Assembly: GCA_905236755.1 (NCBI GenBank)
Contig: CAJOCR010000007.1
Location: 35,882-99,881 of the forward strand
DNA length: 64,000 bases
Direction: 5' to 3'
DNA from: an uncultured Prevotella sp.
GTDB taxonomy: Bacteria; Bacteroidota; Bacteroidia; Bacteroidales; Bacteroidaceae
Shown here: positions 40,078 through 49,561 of the stretch, in pieces
How positions within the stretch are numbered: the stretch's first letter is position 1
Layout: each line of letters starts with the position of its first letter
Notes under the pieces: model-generated
Databases searched by the model: none
What the model was told of the DNA's origin: nothing
Seen by the model: the letters and a program-made list of their open reading frames with translations, nothing else
Made by a program: the position numbers and the translations under genes

Positions 40078-40427
40078 ACGACATTTAAGCGCATTTTCCT
40101 TTTTAGTTGTCGTCCATCAAGAGTATCACATACCATTACCATGGCATTATCTATAGTTTTAAAAAATGCCACAAGTATAGATACAATAGTATCTCCTATT
40201 CTTTTGTCAAGTGGCGTTTTTTGTGTTGATGGTATTTCTTGCTCAATATTAAAGATGAATGTATTCTTGAAATTTGGATGATACACGTGTGCATCTAAAA
40301 AATAGACATGATATATTATACCATGTCTTGTTGTAAAAATATATGTATCATCAATTTTACTAAAGCTATAGGGGTGTAGAGAATTTAATTCCACGTTCTT
40401 CTGCCAGATTTTTAAGGTTTCCGCCAT
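40008..40427 (-). CDS. DUF6169-like protein, probably C-terminally truncated
   Basis: 'HPYSFSKIDDTYIFTTRHGIIYHVYF...MVMVCDTLDGRQLKRKMRL' resembles the ORF at 54456..54944, then runs into the rluA 3' end; true start uncertain. Confidence 0.4.
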   Translation of the reverse strand: MAETLKIWQKNVELNSLHPYSFSKIDDTYIFTTRHGIIYHVYFLDAHVYHPNFKNTFIFNIEQEIPSTQKTPLDKRIGDTIVSILVAFFKTIDNAMVMVCDTLDGRQLKRKMRLNVVQHSTLNVKRFLVLGCVNSRYSA

Positions 40428-40517
40428 TCTGGATGCAATTGCGAATAGCAGCTTTATCCTCCAACATACGTTGGAAGATAGATTTCTTCTTATCGTTTTT
40501 CTTTGTATCCATAGCTT
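40371..40517 (-). CDS. Small Lys-rich protein preceding the DUF6169-like gene
   Basis: MDTKKNDKKKSIFQRMLEDKAAIRNCIQNGGNLKNLAEERGIKFSTPL within ORF 40366..40560; ends approximate. Confidence 0.5.
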
Positions 40518-40605
40518 TTTCTTTACTTTTTCTGCTACAAATATATGTATTACTATTCAATAATACAAATTTTCGTGCTTATTTTGTATTATTTAGCTAT
40601 GAACG

Positions 40606-42264
40606 TTACACAAAGAACATAATTATCATTTGCGCTATGACTACACGTATAAACATTCCAAGAGGATAAACAGTAGCATAGCTGATAGAGGCTGTATCGC
40701 CCTTCAGAGTGTCGTTGGCATAGCCGAGAGCCATTGGGTTTGCCATAGAGCCACAGAGGATTCCACACACGGTACCAAAATCGTACTTCTGACTCTTCAA
40801 CGCTATAAGACCGATGATGATAACAGGAACAATAGTTATAAGGAAACCAATACCTACCCACGCTATACCCTCGGGGCGCACCACAGTAGCAAAGAAGTCC
40901 TTACCTGCATCAAGTCCGAGGCAAGCAAGATAAAGACTCAAACCCAACTTACGAAGCATGAGCGAAGCCGAACGGGTGGTGTAGGAAATGAAATGCATCT
41001 TTGGTCCCAAAGCACCAACGATAATACCCATGATGATTGGTCCGCCAGCAATACCCAAACGGATAGGGCTATCCATACCTGGCAGATGGATAGGTATGGT
41101 ACCAAGCATCAAACCAAGGATGATACCTGTGAAAATACTACCTATATTAGGTTCATTCAGCGTCTTTACTGAATTACCAAAAAACTCTTCAACGTTATTT
41201 ACAGCATCGTGACTACCAACAACGGTCACACGGTCGCCATACTGCAAACGAAGGTCGTCGGTGGCAAGAAGCTTGATGTCGCCACGAATAACACGACTGA
41301 CATTAACACCATAGCTCTGACGCAGATGAAGCTGACCAAGACGCTGGCCATTTAAGCGGGTGCGGGTAACAACAAGAATGCGACTCTCCACATTTGCATC
41401 AATAGCATTCCAGTCTATATCATGACTATAATCCTTCTGCACACGACGGCCAAAAAGAATCTCCATAGCAGCCTCATCGTCCTTATTGGTGATGATAAGC
41501 ACATTATCGCCCTGTTGCAGCTGAGTGCTTGCCATAGGCACAATAACCTGATCGGCACGCCACAAACGCGAGATAATGAACTTTACATGAGTCATGCGCC
41601 CAAGCTCAGCTATAGTCTTGCCTGCAACGGCAGGATTAACAATAACAAACTGAGCAATACAGGTGTGGTCGTCTTCGGTGAGCGGACGTACCTCAAGGTC
41701 GCGAGGACGCACAAAGAGCTTGCGTATGAACACCATAGCAAGAATAACACCAAGCACACCAAGAGGATAGGTTACAGCCGTAGCCAATGCCACAGAACCA
41801 CGCGACACACCAACATGCTCCAAAGCCTGAGTGGCAGCACCCAGAGCAGGGGTATTGGTTGTTGCACCACAAAGCAAACCTACCATGTCGGGCAGATTGA
41901 CTCCTGTAATAGGCACAAGGACAAGAGCAAACAAAGTGCCAACAACGATAACAGCCAGACTCCATAGGTTGAGAGCCATACCCTCATGTCGAAGCGAGCC
42001 AAAGAAGTTGGGGCCAACATGCAAGCCTAAGCAATACACAAACATAGCAAGGCCAAATGTTTCGCAGAAGTTAAGAGCCACAGCATCGATGCTCAATCCT
42101 ATATGACCAGCAAGAATACCCATAAAGAAAACAAAGGCTACTCCCAGCGAAATGCCCATAACCTTTACTTTTCCCAAAGCAAGGCCAATAGAAATAATTA
42201 AAGAAACGATAATTACTGTCTGAATAGACGAGTGAATATCAAACAGTCCTGCAAACCAGTCCAT
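40606..42264 (-). CDS. AspT/YidE-family putative transporter with TrkA-C domains
   Basis: Polytopic; 'NTPALGAATQALEH', 'RITVVGSHDAVNNVEEFFGN'-type RCK_C domains, 'SMANPMALGYAND'. Confidence 0.9.
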   Translation of the reverse strand: MDWFAGLFDIHSSIQTVIIVSLIISIGLALGKVKVMGISLGVAFVFFMGILAGHIGLSIDAVALNFCETFGLAMFVYCLGLHVGPNFFGSLRHEGMALNLWSLAVIVVGTLFALVLVPITGVNLPDMVGLLCGATTNTPALGAATQALEHVGVSRGSVALATAVTYPLGVLGVILAMVFIRKLFVRPRDLEVRPLTEDDHTCIAQFVIVNPAVAGKTIAELGRMTHVKFIISRLWRADQVIVPMASTQLQQGDNVLIITNKDDEAAMEILFGRRVQKDYSHDIDWNAIDANVESRILVVTRTRLNGQRLGQLHLRQSYGVNVSRVIRGDIKLLATDDLRLQYGDRVTVVGSHDAVNNVEEFFGNSVKTLNEPNIGSIFTGIILGLMLGTIPIHLPGMDSPIRLGIAGGPIIMGIIVGALGPKMHFISYTTRSASLMLRKLGLSLYLACLGLDAGKDFFATVVRPEGIAWVGIGFLITIVPVIIIGLIALKSQKYDFGTVCGILCGSMANPMALGYANDTLKGDTASISYATVYPLGMFIRVVIAQMIIMFFV

Positions 42265-42268
42265 TAAA

Positions 42269-43087
42269 TTATAAGATGTTTAAGTATTGTTCAAGAGGAA
42301 TACCACGATTCTTGTCGTCATTATCCTTATTGAGGTCAATGAGTTTGTAAACACCATCCATGGCAGCCTGAATAGCATCCTTCAGCGATTCGTCATTAAG
42401 CAGATGGCCAATGAGAATAGCCGAAAACATATCACCCGTGCCAGGGAAGTGAACAGGAATCTCGGTGTAAGGAAGGGTGAAATATTCACCGTTAAAATGA
42501 TTGAAACAAGCAACAGAAGATTGCCCGTCGATTAAAATACTCGTAATGATAACAGACTGAGCACCTATCTTGCGCAGATGATCGAGAAGCGAGAAAGCCT
42601 CCTCACGGGTAACACCCTCTGGATTATACTCACGACCAGTAAGATAGCAAGCCTCAGTATAGTTTGGATAGCAAAGATGAGCCACAGAAAGCATCTCGCG
42701 CATACTCTTGATAGTATCAGGAGTGACACCATTATAGAGCTTTCCCTCATCACCCATGATAGGGTCAACAAAGATGGTGGTGCCCAATGCTGCCTGTTCC
42801 TGACAATAGCGACTAACAATGGCAGCCTGACGCTCAGAAGCAATAAAACCTGTAGCTATGGCGTCAAAGCTGAAACCCAATTCTTTCCATACTGGGAAAA
42901 CACCCTTTATATAATCGGTAGTATCAAGAATGTTAAACTTACCATAATCAAGAGTGTTTGACACCAATGCTGTTGGCAGATTATACGTAGGAATACCGAA
43001 ATACGACAAGATTGGCAACATAGCCGCTGTAGCCACCTTACCATATCCAGCCATATCGTTAATCAAAAGTATCTGCTTCTTATTCAT
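42269..43087 (-). CDS. Pyridoxamine/pyridoxal kinase
   Basis: 'LLINDMAGYGKVATAAMLPILSYFG', 'FVDPIMGDEGKLYNGVTPD', 'VHFPGTGDMFSAILIGHLL'. Confidence 0.88.
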   Translation of the reverse strand: MNKKQILLINDMAGYGKVATAAMLPILSYFGIPTYNLPTALVSNTLDYGKFNILDTTDYIKGVFPVWKELGFSFDAIATGFIASERQAAIVSRYCQEQAALGTTIFVDPIMGDEGKLYNGVTPDTIKSMREMLSVAHLCYPNYTEACYLTGREYNPEGVTREEAFSLLDHLRKIGAQSVIITSILIDGQSSVACFNHFNGEYFTLPYTEIPVHFPGTGDMFSAILIGHLLNDESLKDAIQAAMDGVYKLIDLNKDNDDKNRGIPLEQYLNIL

Positions 43088-43198
43088 CTTTTACCTTATT
43101 TTATGCGTGCAAAGTTAATAAAATATTAATAAACTCATACAAGGTGCAAACTTTTTCTTAACTTTTTGTACCTTTACACCCATTAAAAAAGATTGATA

Positions 43199-44083
43199 AT
43201 GAAAGATGTATGCAGTATAGGGCACATCACCCGTGATAAAATAATAACCCCCGACAATACAGTATATATGTCGGGTGGCACATCATTCTACATGGCTCAC
43301 GGCATGAGTGCTCTGCCACATGATGTAGATTTCCAACTGGTTACAAAAGTGGGAAAAGACCAGCTGGAAGAGGTGGAAAAGATAAGAAACAAAGGCATTG
43401 ACACTATTTGTTTTGATAGCGCCAACACGGTGTTCTTTGAAAATAAATACGAAGAGGATAGCAACAAACGCACACAAAGAGTGTTGGCAAAGGCCGACCC
43501 TTTCACCATTGACGAGATGAAGAAGATTGATGATGCCAAGGTGTATCACCTGGGTACTCTTCTTGCTGATGATTTTCCTACCGACGTGGTGAAATACCTG
43601 TCGAGCAGAGGAAAGGTATCTATCGACGTGCAAGGCTATCTGCGCGAGGTGCAAGGCGAGAGTGTGCGTGCCGTAAACTGGAACGATAAAGAAGATTTAT
43701 TGCGTTTCACAAATATACTGAAGCTCAACGAACACGAGATGCAGGTGATTACCAATTCGCACAACCCTCGCACGGTGGCTATGCAGCTACACGCTATGGG
43801 TGTTGAAGAGGTGATTATCACCCTTGGAAGCTACGGAAGTATTATCTATGCCGACAACAAATTCTATAATATACCTGCTTATAAGCCCAACAGAGTTGTA
43901 GATGTTACAGGTTGTGGCGACACCTACTCAACAGGCTATCTCTATATGCGTGCGCAAGGAGCAGGATATGAAGAAGCAGGAAAATTTGCAGCCGCCATGT
44001 GCACATTAAAATTAGAGCACAACGGTCCCTTCGATGGCACTATTGATGATGTGATGAACATCTGCAGGCGTAACGAGCTTTAA
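43199..44083 (+). CDS. PfkB family carbohydrate kinase
   Basis: 'CSIGHITRDKII', 'NRVVDVTGCGDTYSTGYLYMRAQGAGYEEAGKFAAAMC'. Confidence 0.9.
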   Translation: MKDVCSIGHITRDKIITPDNTVYMSGGTSFYMAHGMSALPHDVDFQLVTKVGKDQLEEVEKIRNKGIDTICFDSANTVFFENKYEEDSNKRTQRVLAKADPFTIDEMKKIDDAKVYHLGTLLADDFPTDVVKYLSSRGKVSIDVQGYLREVQGESVRAVNWNDKEDLLRFTNILKLNEHEMQVITNSHNPRTVAMQLHAMGVEEVIITLGSYGSIIYADNKFYNIPAYKPNRVVDVTGCGDTYSTGYLYMRAQGAGYEEAGKFAAAMCTLKLEHNGPFDGTIDDVMNICRRNEL

Positions 44084-44734
44084 GCCCGTTTCGTCCATTT
44101 GCCAAAGACTGTCGGCAAGACGGGCAGCCAACTCAAGGTCGTGAGTGGAAAGAATAATGGTCTTATCTGTTTCCTTAGCCAAATGCCCAAGAAGCTTCAA
44201 GATTTCAACCTTACTTGGAAAATCGAGGAAGGCAGTAGGTTCATCAAGCAGAATGATTGGTGTTTGCTGAGCAAGAGCCTTAGCTATCATCACTTTCTGG
44301 CGCTCACCATCGCTAAGAGTGTGTATCTTACGTTCAGCCATGCTCTCTATGCCCACAAGACGAAGAGCCTCAGCAACAATAATCTTATCGGCATCGTGGA
44401 GAGCGCCCCAGAAACCAGTATAAGGCGAACGTCCCAAGCCCACCATCTCGGTAACCGTGATATTCTGCACATCAGGCTTTCGCGTAAGCACAATACTCAA
44501 CTTACGAGAAAGCGAGTGAATAGAATAATCGGTTAGTGGCTTTCCTTCTAAGAGAACCTCACCCGACAAAGCAGGCTGAAACATGGCAAGCGTGCGCAAG
44601 AGCGTTGACTTACCAATACCGTTGCGCCCCAAGAGGCACACCAGCTTTCCGCTTTCAAACGTAGCATTCAGATTTTTCTGAACCACCTTGTCGGCATAAC
44701 CAATATCGAGTTTCTCCAGTTTTATTGTTTCCAT
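44012..44734 (-). CDS. ABC transporter ATP-binding protein (iron-siderophore/FecE-like)
   Basis: Walker A 'LLGRNGIGKSTLLR', signature 'LSDGERQKVMIAKALAQQTPIILLDEPTAFLDFP'. Confidence 0.92.
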   Translation of the reverse strand: METIKLEKLDIGYADKVVQKNLNATFESGKLVCLLGRNGIGKSTLLRTLAMFQPALSGEVLLEGKPLTDYSIHSLSRKLSIVLTRKPDVQNITVTEMVGLGRSPYTGFWGALHDADKIIVAEALRLVGIESMAERKIHTLSDGERQKVMIAKALAQQTPIILLDEPTAFLDFPSKVEILKLLGHLAKETDKTIILSTHDLELAARLADSLWQMDETGLKLVTPADVHHIINSAIEGTVVL

Positions 44735-44783
44735 ACTGCTACAAAAGTAAAGTAAAAAAACATAAGCACAAAGATTTTTTTCA

Positions 44784-44825
44784 GTTTATTGTTTACTGTT
44801 TATAGTTTACGGTTTACCGTTTATA
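44784..44825. repeat. Tandem heptamer array, 6 x GTTTAYN
   Basis: gtttatt|gtttact|gtttata|gtttacg|gtttacc|gtttata. Confidence 0.85.
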
Positions 44826-44927
44826 AAAACTCTCCCCCTCTCGAGGGGAGTTGGAGGGGTCTTTCCCTTTCTCGAGGGATGGGAGAGGCTTTCTTTTTCC
44901 CTTTTTTTTATTACCTTTGCACGTATT

Positions 44928-46844
44928 ATGACACAGACATCACCCATACAGGAGCTGCAAAAGCAAAAGATGCTGTTGCAGATAGAATATTATTCAGAGA
45001 AAGAAGCCTTTCGCAAACAAACCGAAGCTATTGGTCTGCAACGAAAGGTGAAACGTGGTGATGCCTGGTTTCCGCTTCAGATAGGAAAGAGCTACTACAA
45101 CTCATTAAATCAGATGGCCATAGAGGTTACACGCACCTCAGACCAAGAGATAGAACATAACTTTGAGTTTTGTCGCCCAGTAATCTTCTTCACAACTAAA
45201 CAAGATACAACACCTCCCCTACCGGGGAGGCAGGGAGGGGCTGTTTCCTATTTCTCCTTCACTGGCACAGTAAGCTATGTTGATGGCGACCGTATGGTAG
45301 TGGTTATTCCCGATGGAGGCCATGTGCTTGAGTTGCAGAGCTGCGAAACACCTGTTGGCTGTCAGCTGTTCTTTGACGAAACAAGCTACAAACTAATGTT
45401 TGACGCTCTCGACAGAGTGATAAAAGCAAAGGGCACAAGTCGGTTAGGACATTTGCGCGACTTGTTCTATTCCAATATGAAAGCCGAGCATTTCTCTTTC
45501 AACGCCTTACGATTACCATGGCTCAACCCATCTCAGGAAAAAGCTGTCAACGAAATTATGTGGGCTAAAGATGTGGCTGTTGTTCACGGACCTCCTGGAA
45601 CAGGCAAGACAACAACCCTTGTTGAAGCCATCAACGAGGTACTCATGCGTGAAAACCAAGTATTGGTGTGTGCACAAAGCAATATGGCTGTTGACTGGAT
45701 ATGTGAAAAACTGGTTGACAGAGGCATTAACGTGCTACGCATTGGTAACCCTACAAAGGTTAACGACAAGATGCTATCATTCACCTATGAACGCAGATTT
45801 GAGGCACACCCTGACTATCCACAACTATGGGCTATACGCAAGGCTATTCGCGACTTGAGAAAAGGCAAGAAACGTAGCGACGGCTATCACCAGAAACTCG
45901 ACAGACTGAAATCGCGTGCCACAGAGATAGAGATACGAATAAATGCCGAACTCTTTGGCGAAGCACGTGTGATAGCCTCAACACTCGTAGGCTCAGCCAA
46001 CCGACTACTTGATGGACAAAAGTTTGGCACACTCTTCATAGACGAAGCAGCACAAGCACTTGAAGCTGCATGCTGGATTCCTATCCGAAAAGCTACAAGA
46101 GTGGTGCTTGCTGGCGACCATTGTCAGTTGCCTCCAACAGTAAAGAGCATTGCAGCCCTTAAAGCAGGATTAGGCAAAACGCTAATGGAGCGAATAGTAG
46201 AGAATAAGCCCGAGGTGGTTACTTTGCTGAAGATACAATACCGCATGAACGATCAGATTATGCGTTTCTCAAGCAACTATTTCTATCATGGCGAGGTGGA
46301 GACAGCACCACAGATAAAACACCGGGGCATTCTTGACTACGACAACCCAATAGAATGGATTTCACCAAGCGAGGAAATTGCCGACGAGCCACAGTTCAAG
46401 GAAGAGTTTATTGGCGAGTCGTTTGGACGTGTTAACAAGGCTGAAGCAGAGCTTACCTTGCAAACGCTAAAAGACTATTTCACAAAGATTGGCAAGGGAA
46501 GAATCCTTGACGAGAGTATTGACGTGGGTATTATCTCGCCTTATCGTGCTCAGGTGCAATACCTGCGCAGGCTCATTAAGAAAGATGAATTCTTTAAGCC
46601 ATATCGCAAACTCATTTCTGTGAATACCGTTGACGGATTTCAGGGACAGGAACGCGATATTATACTCATATCTATGGTGAGAAGCAACGATGAAGGTCAG
46701 ATTGGCTTCCTTCGCGACCTGCGAAGAATGAACGTGGCCATCACCCGAGCACGAATGAAACTCATCATCTTAGGCAACAAAGAAACACTCACTCAGCATC
46801 CGTTTTATAAGAAGCTGTGGGAGTATGTTCAGGAGATTAAATAA
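44928..46844 (+). CDS. SF1 (IGHMBP2/UPF1-like) AAA-domain helicase
   Basis: Walker A 'VHGPPGTGKTTTLVEAI', 'FIDEAAQALEAACWIP', 'VNTVDGFQGQERDIILISMVRSN'. Confidence 0.93.
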   Translation: MTQTSPIQELQKQKMLLQIEYYSEKEAFRKQTEAIGLQRKVKRGDAWFPLQIGKSYYNSLNQMAIEVTRTSDQEIEHNFEFCRPVIFFTTKQDTTPPLPGRQGGAVSYFSFTGTVSYVDGDRMVVVIPDGGHVLELQSCETPVGCQLFFDETSYKLMFDALDRVIKAKGTSRLGHLRDLFYSNMKAEHFSFNALRLPWLNPSQEKAVNEIMWAKDVAVVHGPPGTGKTTTLVEAINEVLMRENQVLVCAQSNMAVDWICEKLVDRGINVLRIGNPTKVNDKMLSFTYERRFEAHPDYPQLWAIRKAIRDLRKGKKRSDGYHQKLDRLKSRATEIEIRINAELFGEARVIASTLVGSANRLLDGQKFGTLFIDEAAQALEAACWIPIRKATRVVLAGDHCQLPPTVKSIAALKAGLGKTLMERIVENKPEVVTLLKIQYRMNDQIMRFSSNYFYHGEVETAPQIKHRGILDYDNPIEWISPSEEIADEPQFKEEFIGESFGRVNKAEAELTLQTLKDYFTKIGKGRILDESIDVGIISPYRAQVQYLRRLIKKDEFFKPYRKLISVNTVDGFQGQERDIILISMVRSNDEGQIGFLRDLRRMNVAITRARMKLIILGNKETLTQHPFYKKLWEYVQEIK

Positions 46845-46880
46845 AAAAACATCGACAGAACGAATTCTGTCGATGTTTTT
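46844..46880. terminator. Bidirectional Rho-independent terminator
   Basis: aaaaaacatcgacagaa-cgaa-ttctgtcgatgttttttt. Confidence 0.85.
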
Positions 46881-46881
46881 T

Positions 46882-49071
46882 TTATTCTATCACTAAGCTT
46901 TTTTCTTGATTGGCTTCCCAGTAAGGGATCGTAAGGGGAGTAGTGGTATTTTCCAACACAAAGGCGTGGGCTGCATCATCCCAATAGCTTAATGTCTCTG
47001 TATCTATATGCAGTTGAATAGTTTTCTTTTCGCCTTTCTTTATCATCTCGCGTGTGAAGGCACAAAGCTTTTTCTTTGGGCGTTCAACCTTTGACTTTGG
47101 GAACGAAGCATATACCTGTACGACCTCGTCACCATCGTATTTTCCTACGTTCTCTACATCAACACTTATCACCCACTCTTTTTTGTTTTTCTTCAGCACC
47201 TTAGCATTAGTATAGCTGAAAGTGGTGTAGCTAAGTCCGTAGCCAAAAGGATAAAGAACTGGCTTATCGTTATACATATAAGTACGACCATGAGTGATGT
47301 CGTAATCCATCATGGTAGGAAGGTCGAGAATATCCTTTGGCCATGTCTGTGTGGTACGACCTGCTGGGTTCACCTTTCCAAAGAGCACATTGGCAAGAGC
47401 CGTACCCTGTTCCTCGCTACAATGGGTGATATGAAGAATGGCTGGCAGATGTTCCTGACTCCAGTTGATGGCATAAGGGAAACTGCTGACAAGAACCAAT
47501 ACGGTATTGGGGTTAGCAGCATAAAGTTGACGAATAACATCTTCATCAGGCAACTGAAGAGAACGGCGGTCGTTGGCTTCTCGACCATCACTTGGTACAG
47601 GACAGAATTTCCAATCGGGCTTGGTGCCATAAGGATGATTACCTGTACAAACTATAACCACATCAGCCTTGCGAGCCATCTCTACCGCATTATCACAATA
47701 ATTATCCTTGATATATGTTACATCAGCACCTATATTCTTCAAAGCCTCATAAAGAGTTATAGCCTTGTCAGGTGCACCACTATACCAGTCGTAAACCACC
47801 TCATCAGCATAAGGACCAGTAAGCAAAATCTTCTTGCTAAGATCTAAAGGCAGTAAACCGCTATTCTTTAGCAACACAATAGATTTCTCGGTAACCTCAC
47901 GAGCTAAGGCACGTGCCTCAGCAGTCATAAACGGAGGAGTAAGAGTGGTGTCCTTACCTATTTCGAGATAAGGATTCTTACTGTCTTTGCCGTCAAGAAG
48001 TCCAAGTTTTAATGCAACATATATGTTTCCACGAATGGCATTATCAATGTCTTTCTCGGTAATAAGTCCCAGTTCAAGAGCCTTGCGCACATAAGGTTCG
48101 TACCTATCAAGGAACTGACTCGTTTCGGCCTTGATAACAGCAGCAGCTCCCTCCTCCATGGTCTTGAAAGCATGATGAGCATTAACAAGTAATTGATAGG
48201 CACCACCATCGGTACATATAATACCATTATTGCCCCACTCCTTACGGGTAACCTCTTTCAGGCAAGGATGAATACACATTGGTGTGCCGTTCCACGAATT
48301 ATATGAAGCCATGAAAGCACGACTACCACCGTCAACAATACCACGATAGAAAGGATAAGAATAGTATTCTCTGAAAAGACGGTTACAGAAATTACTTGAT
48401 GACGAATCACGACTGTCTTCATTACTGTTGGCAAGGAAATGCTTCATCAAAGAGGCTGCCTTCCAATAACGGGGATTATCGCCTTGAATACCTTTCACCA
48501 TAGCTACGGTCATACATGAGGTGAGGAAGGCGTCTTCACCGAAGCTCTCCTCTGTACGTCCCCAACGAGGATCGCGAGCCAAGTCGGCATTAGGCGCAAA
48601 GATAACCAGACTCTTACGTGGAGAAAGACCGCTTTGATAATAATATCGAGCTTCTTCAGCCATCTGCTTGCCCACTCGCCTTACACACTCTGGCGACCAT
48701 GTTTCGCCCAAACCATAAGCCTGTGGGAAAGTGGTGGTGAAACATTCACGAGGATTCTCAGAACCATAGAACCGCTTCATCATCTCTTTCTGTTCTGGAG
48801 TGGCGTTCTTTATTCTATGGCGCATCTCAACGGTATTGAGAGCAAGACCATGCAGACCTTCTACCGAGCCTACATTAGGTATTCCCAAACGAGGAATGCC
48901 GAGATTACTCGAGAGCAAGGCTATCTTCTCATCAAGAGTAAGCTGATTCAAAACAATATCAACTCTTTTTTCGTCCTTCAGCTTAGTATTGTGAAAGGAA
49001 TAGTCTATGGCAGAAGCCACACCGAAAAAAAAGAATGACTCAACAATAACAAATAACAATCGCTTGTTCAT
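46882..49071 (-). CDS. Glycoside hydrolase family 3 (beta-xylosidase/glucosidase-like)
   Basis: 'KSLVIFAPNADLARDPRWGRTEESFGEDAFL', C-terminal Fn3-like domain. Confidence 0.9.
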   Translation of the reverse strand: MNKRLLFVIVESFFFFGVASAIDYSFHNTKLKDEKRVDIVLNQLTLDEKIALLSSNLGIPRLGIPNVGSVEGLHGLALNTVEMRHRIKNATPEQKEMMKRFYGSENPRECFTTTFPQAYGLGETWSPECVRRVGKQMAEEARYYYQSGLSPRKSLVIFAPNADLARDPRWGRTEESFGEDAFLTSCMTVAMVKGIQGDNPRYWKAASLMKHFLANSNEDSRDSSSSNFCNRLFREYYSYPFYRGIVDGGSRAFMASYNSWNGTPMCIHPCLKEVTRKEWGNNGIICTDGGAYQLLVNAHHAFKTMEEGAAAVIKAETSQFLDRYEPYVRKALELGLITEKDIDNAIRGNIYVALKLGLLDGKDSKNPYLEIGKDTTLTPPFMTAEARALAREVTEKSIVLLKNSGLLPLDLSKKILLTGPYADEVVYDWYSGAPDKAITLYEALKNIGADVTYIKDNYCDNAVEMARKADVVIVCTGNHPYGTKPDWKFCPVPSDGREANDRRSLQLPDEDVIRQLYAANPNTVLVLVSSFPYAINWSQEHLPAILHITHCSEEQGTALANVLFGKVNPAGRTTQTWPKDILDLPTMMDYDITHGRTYMYNDKPVLYPFGYGLSYTTFSYTNAKVLKKNKKEWVISVDVENVGKYDGDEVVQVYASFPKSKVERPKKKLCAFTREMIKKGEKKTIQLHIDTETLSYWDDAAHAFVLENTTTPLTIPYWEANQEKSLVIE

Positions 49072-49283
49072 GGCTATAAGTATTTTGGGTTATAAATCTA
49101 CACTTGGGTTACAAAGCATTTTATGCAACAAATATATAGAAAATATCCAGACGTTGTCTGAATATTCAATGTTTTTTGCCTTCAATAATCAAATAGACAC
49201 GAAAATGAAACGAATAGCAACACTTACGTATGTTGAGTAGATAGAAGAAGAACCAAGAAAACACCTCTATGCGCGCTTCGCGC

Positions 49284-49318
49284 TAAATGATAAATGAAAA
49301 ATGATAAATGATAAAGCT
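49284..49318. repeat. 7-nt period imperfect tandem array (5 units)
   Basis: taaatga|taaatga|aaaatga|taaatga|taaagct. Confidence 0.8.
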
Positions 49319-49338
49319 GTAACTCAAACTGTTTGATC

Positions 49339-49556
49339 TCCTTCCCTACTGGGGAGGATGGGAGAGGCTTCTTTAAAGCAAGCTTTCATTAGCATCTTTC
49401 AATCACAAGCCTTACGGCTGAACCTTTTCAGAGAAAAACATGGGAGCCTCTCCCATCCCTCCCCAAAAGGGAAGGGCTAACCAACTAGCAGAACTGCAAG
49501 GAATTTCAAGCAGATTGTTCTCCCCTCCTTTTGGAGGGGGCGGGAGAGGCTCTGTT
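49339..49556. repeat. Three copies of a GC-rich palindromic element
   Basis: ctccttccctactggggaggatgggagaggct; gcctctcccatccctccccaaaagggaagggct; ctcccctccttttggagggggcgggagaggct. Confidence 0.8.
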
Positions 49557-49561
49557 TTTCT

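Noticed and set aside
40630-41172. 180-aa plus-strand ORF opposite the AspT-like transporter, plus a similar 181-aa one at 41422-41967
   Set aside because: Low-complexity antisense frames (T/N/H rich) with no domain resemblance; the minus-strand transporter is clearly the real gene
44789-45061. 90-aa ORF MFTVYSLRFTVYKNSPPLEG...
   Set aside because: Composed of the heptamer array and GC-rich palindromes read through, then the wrong frame of the helicase gene
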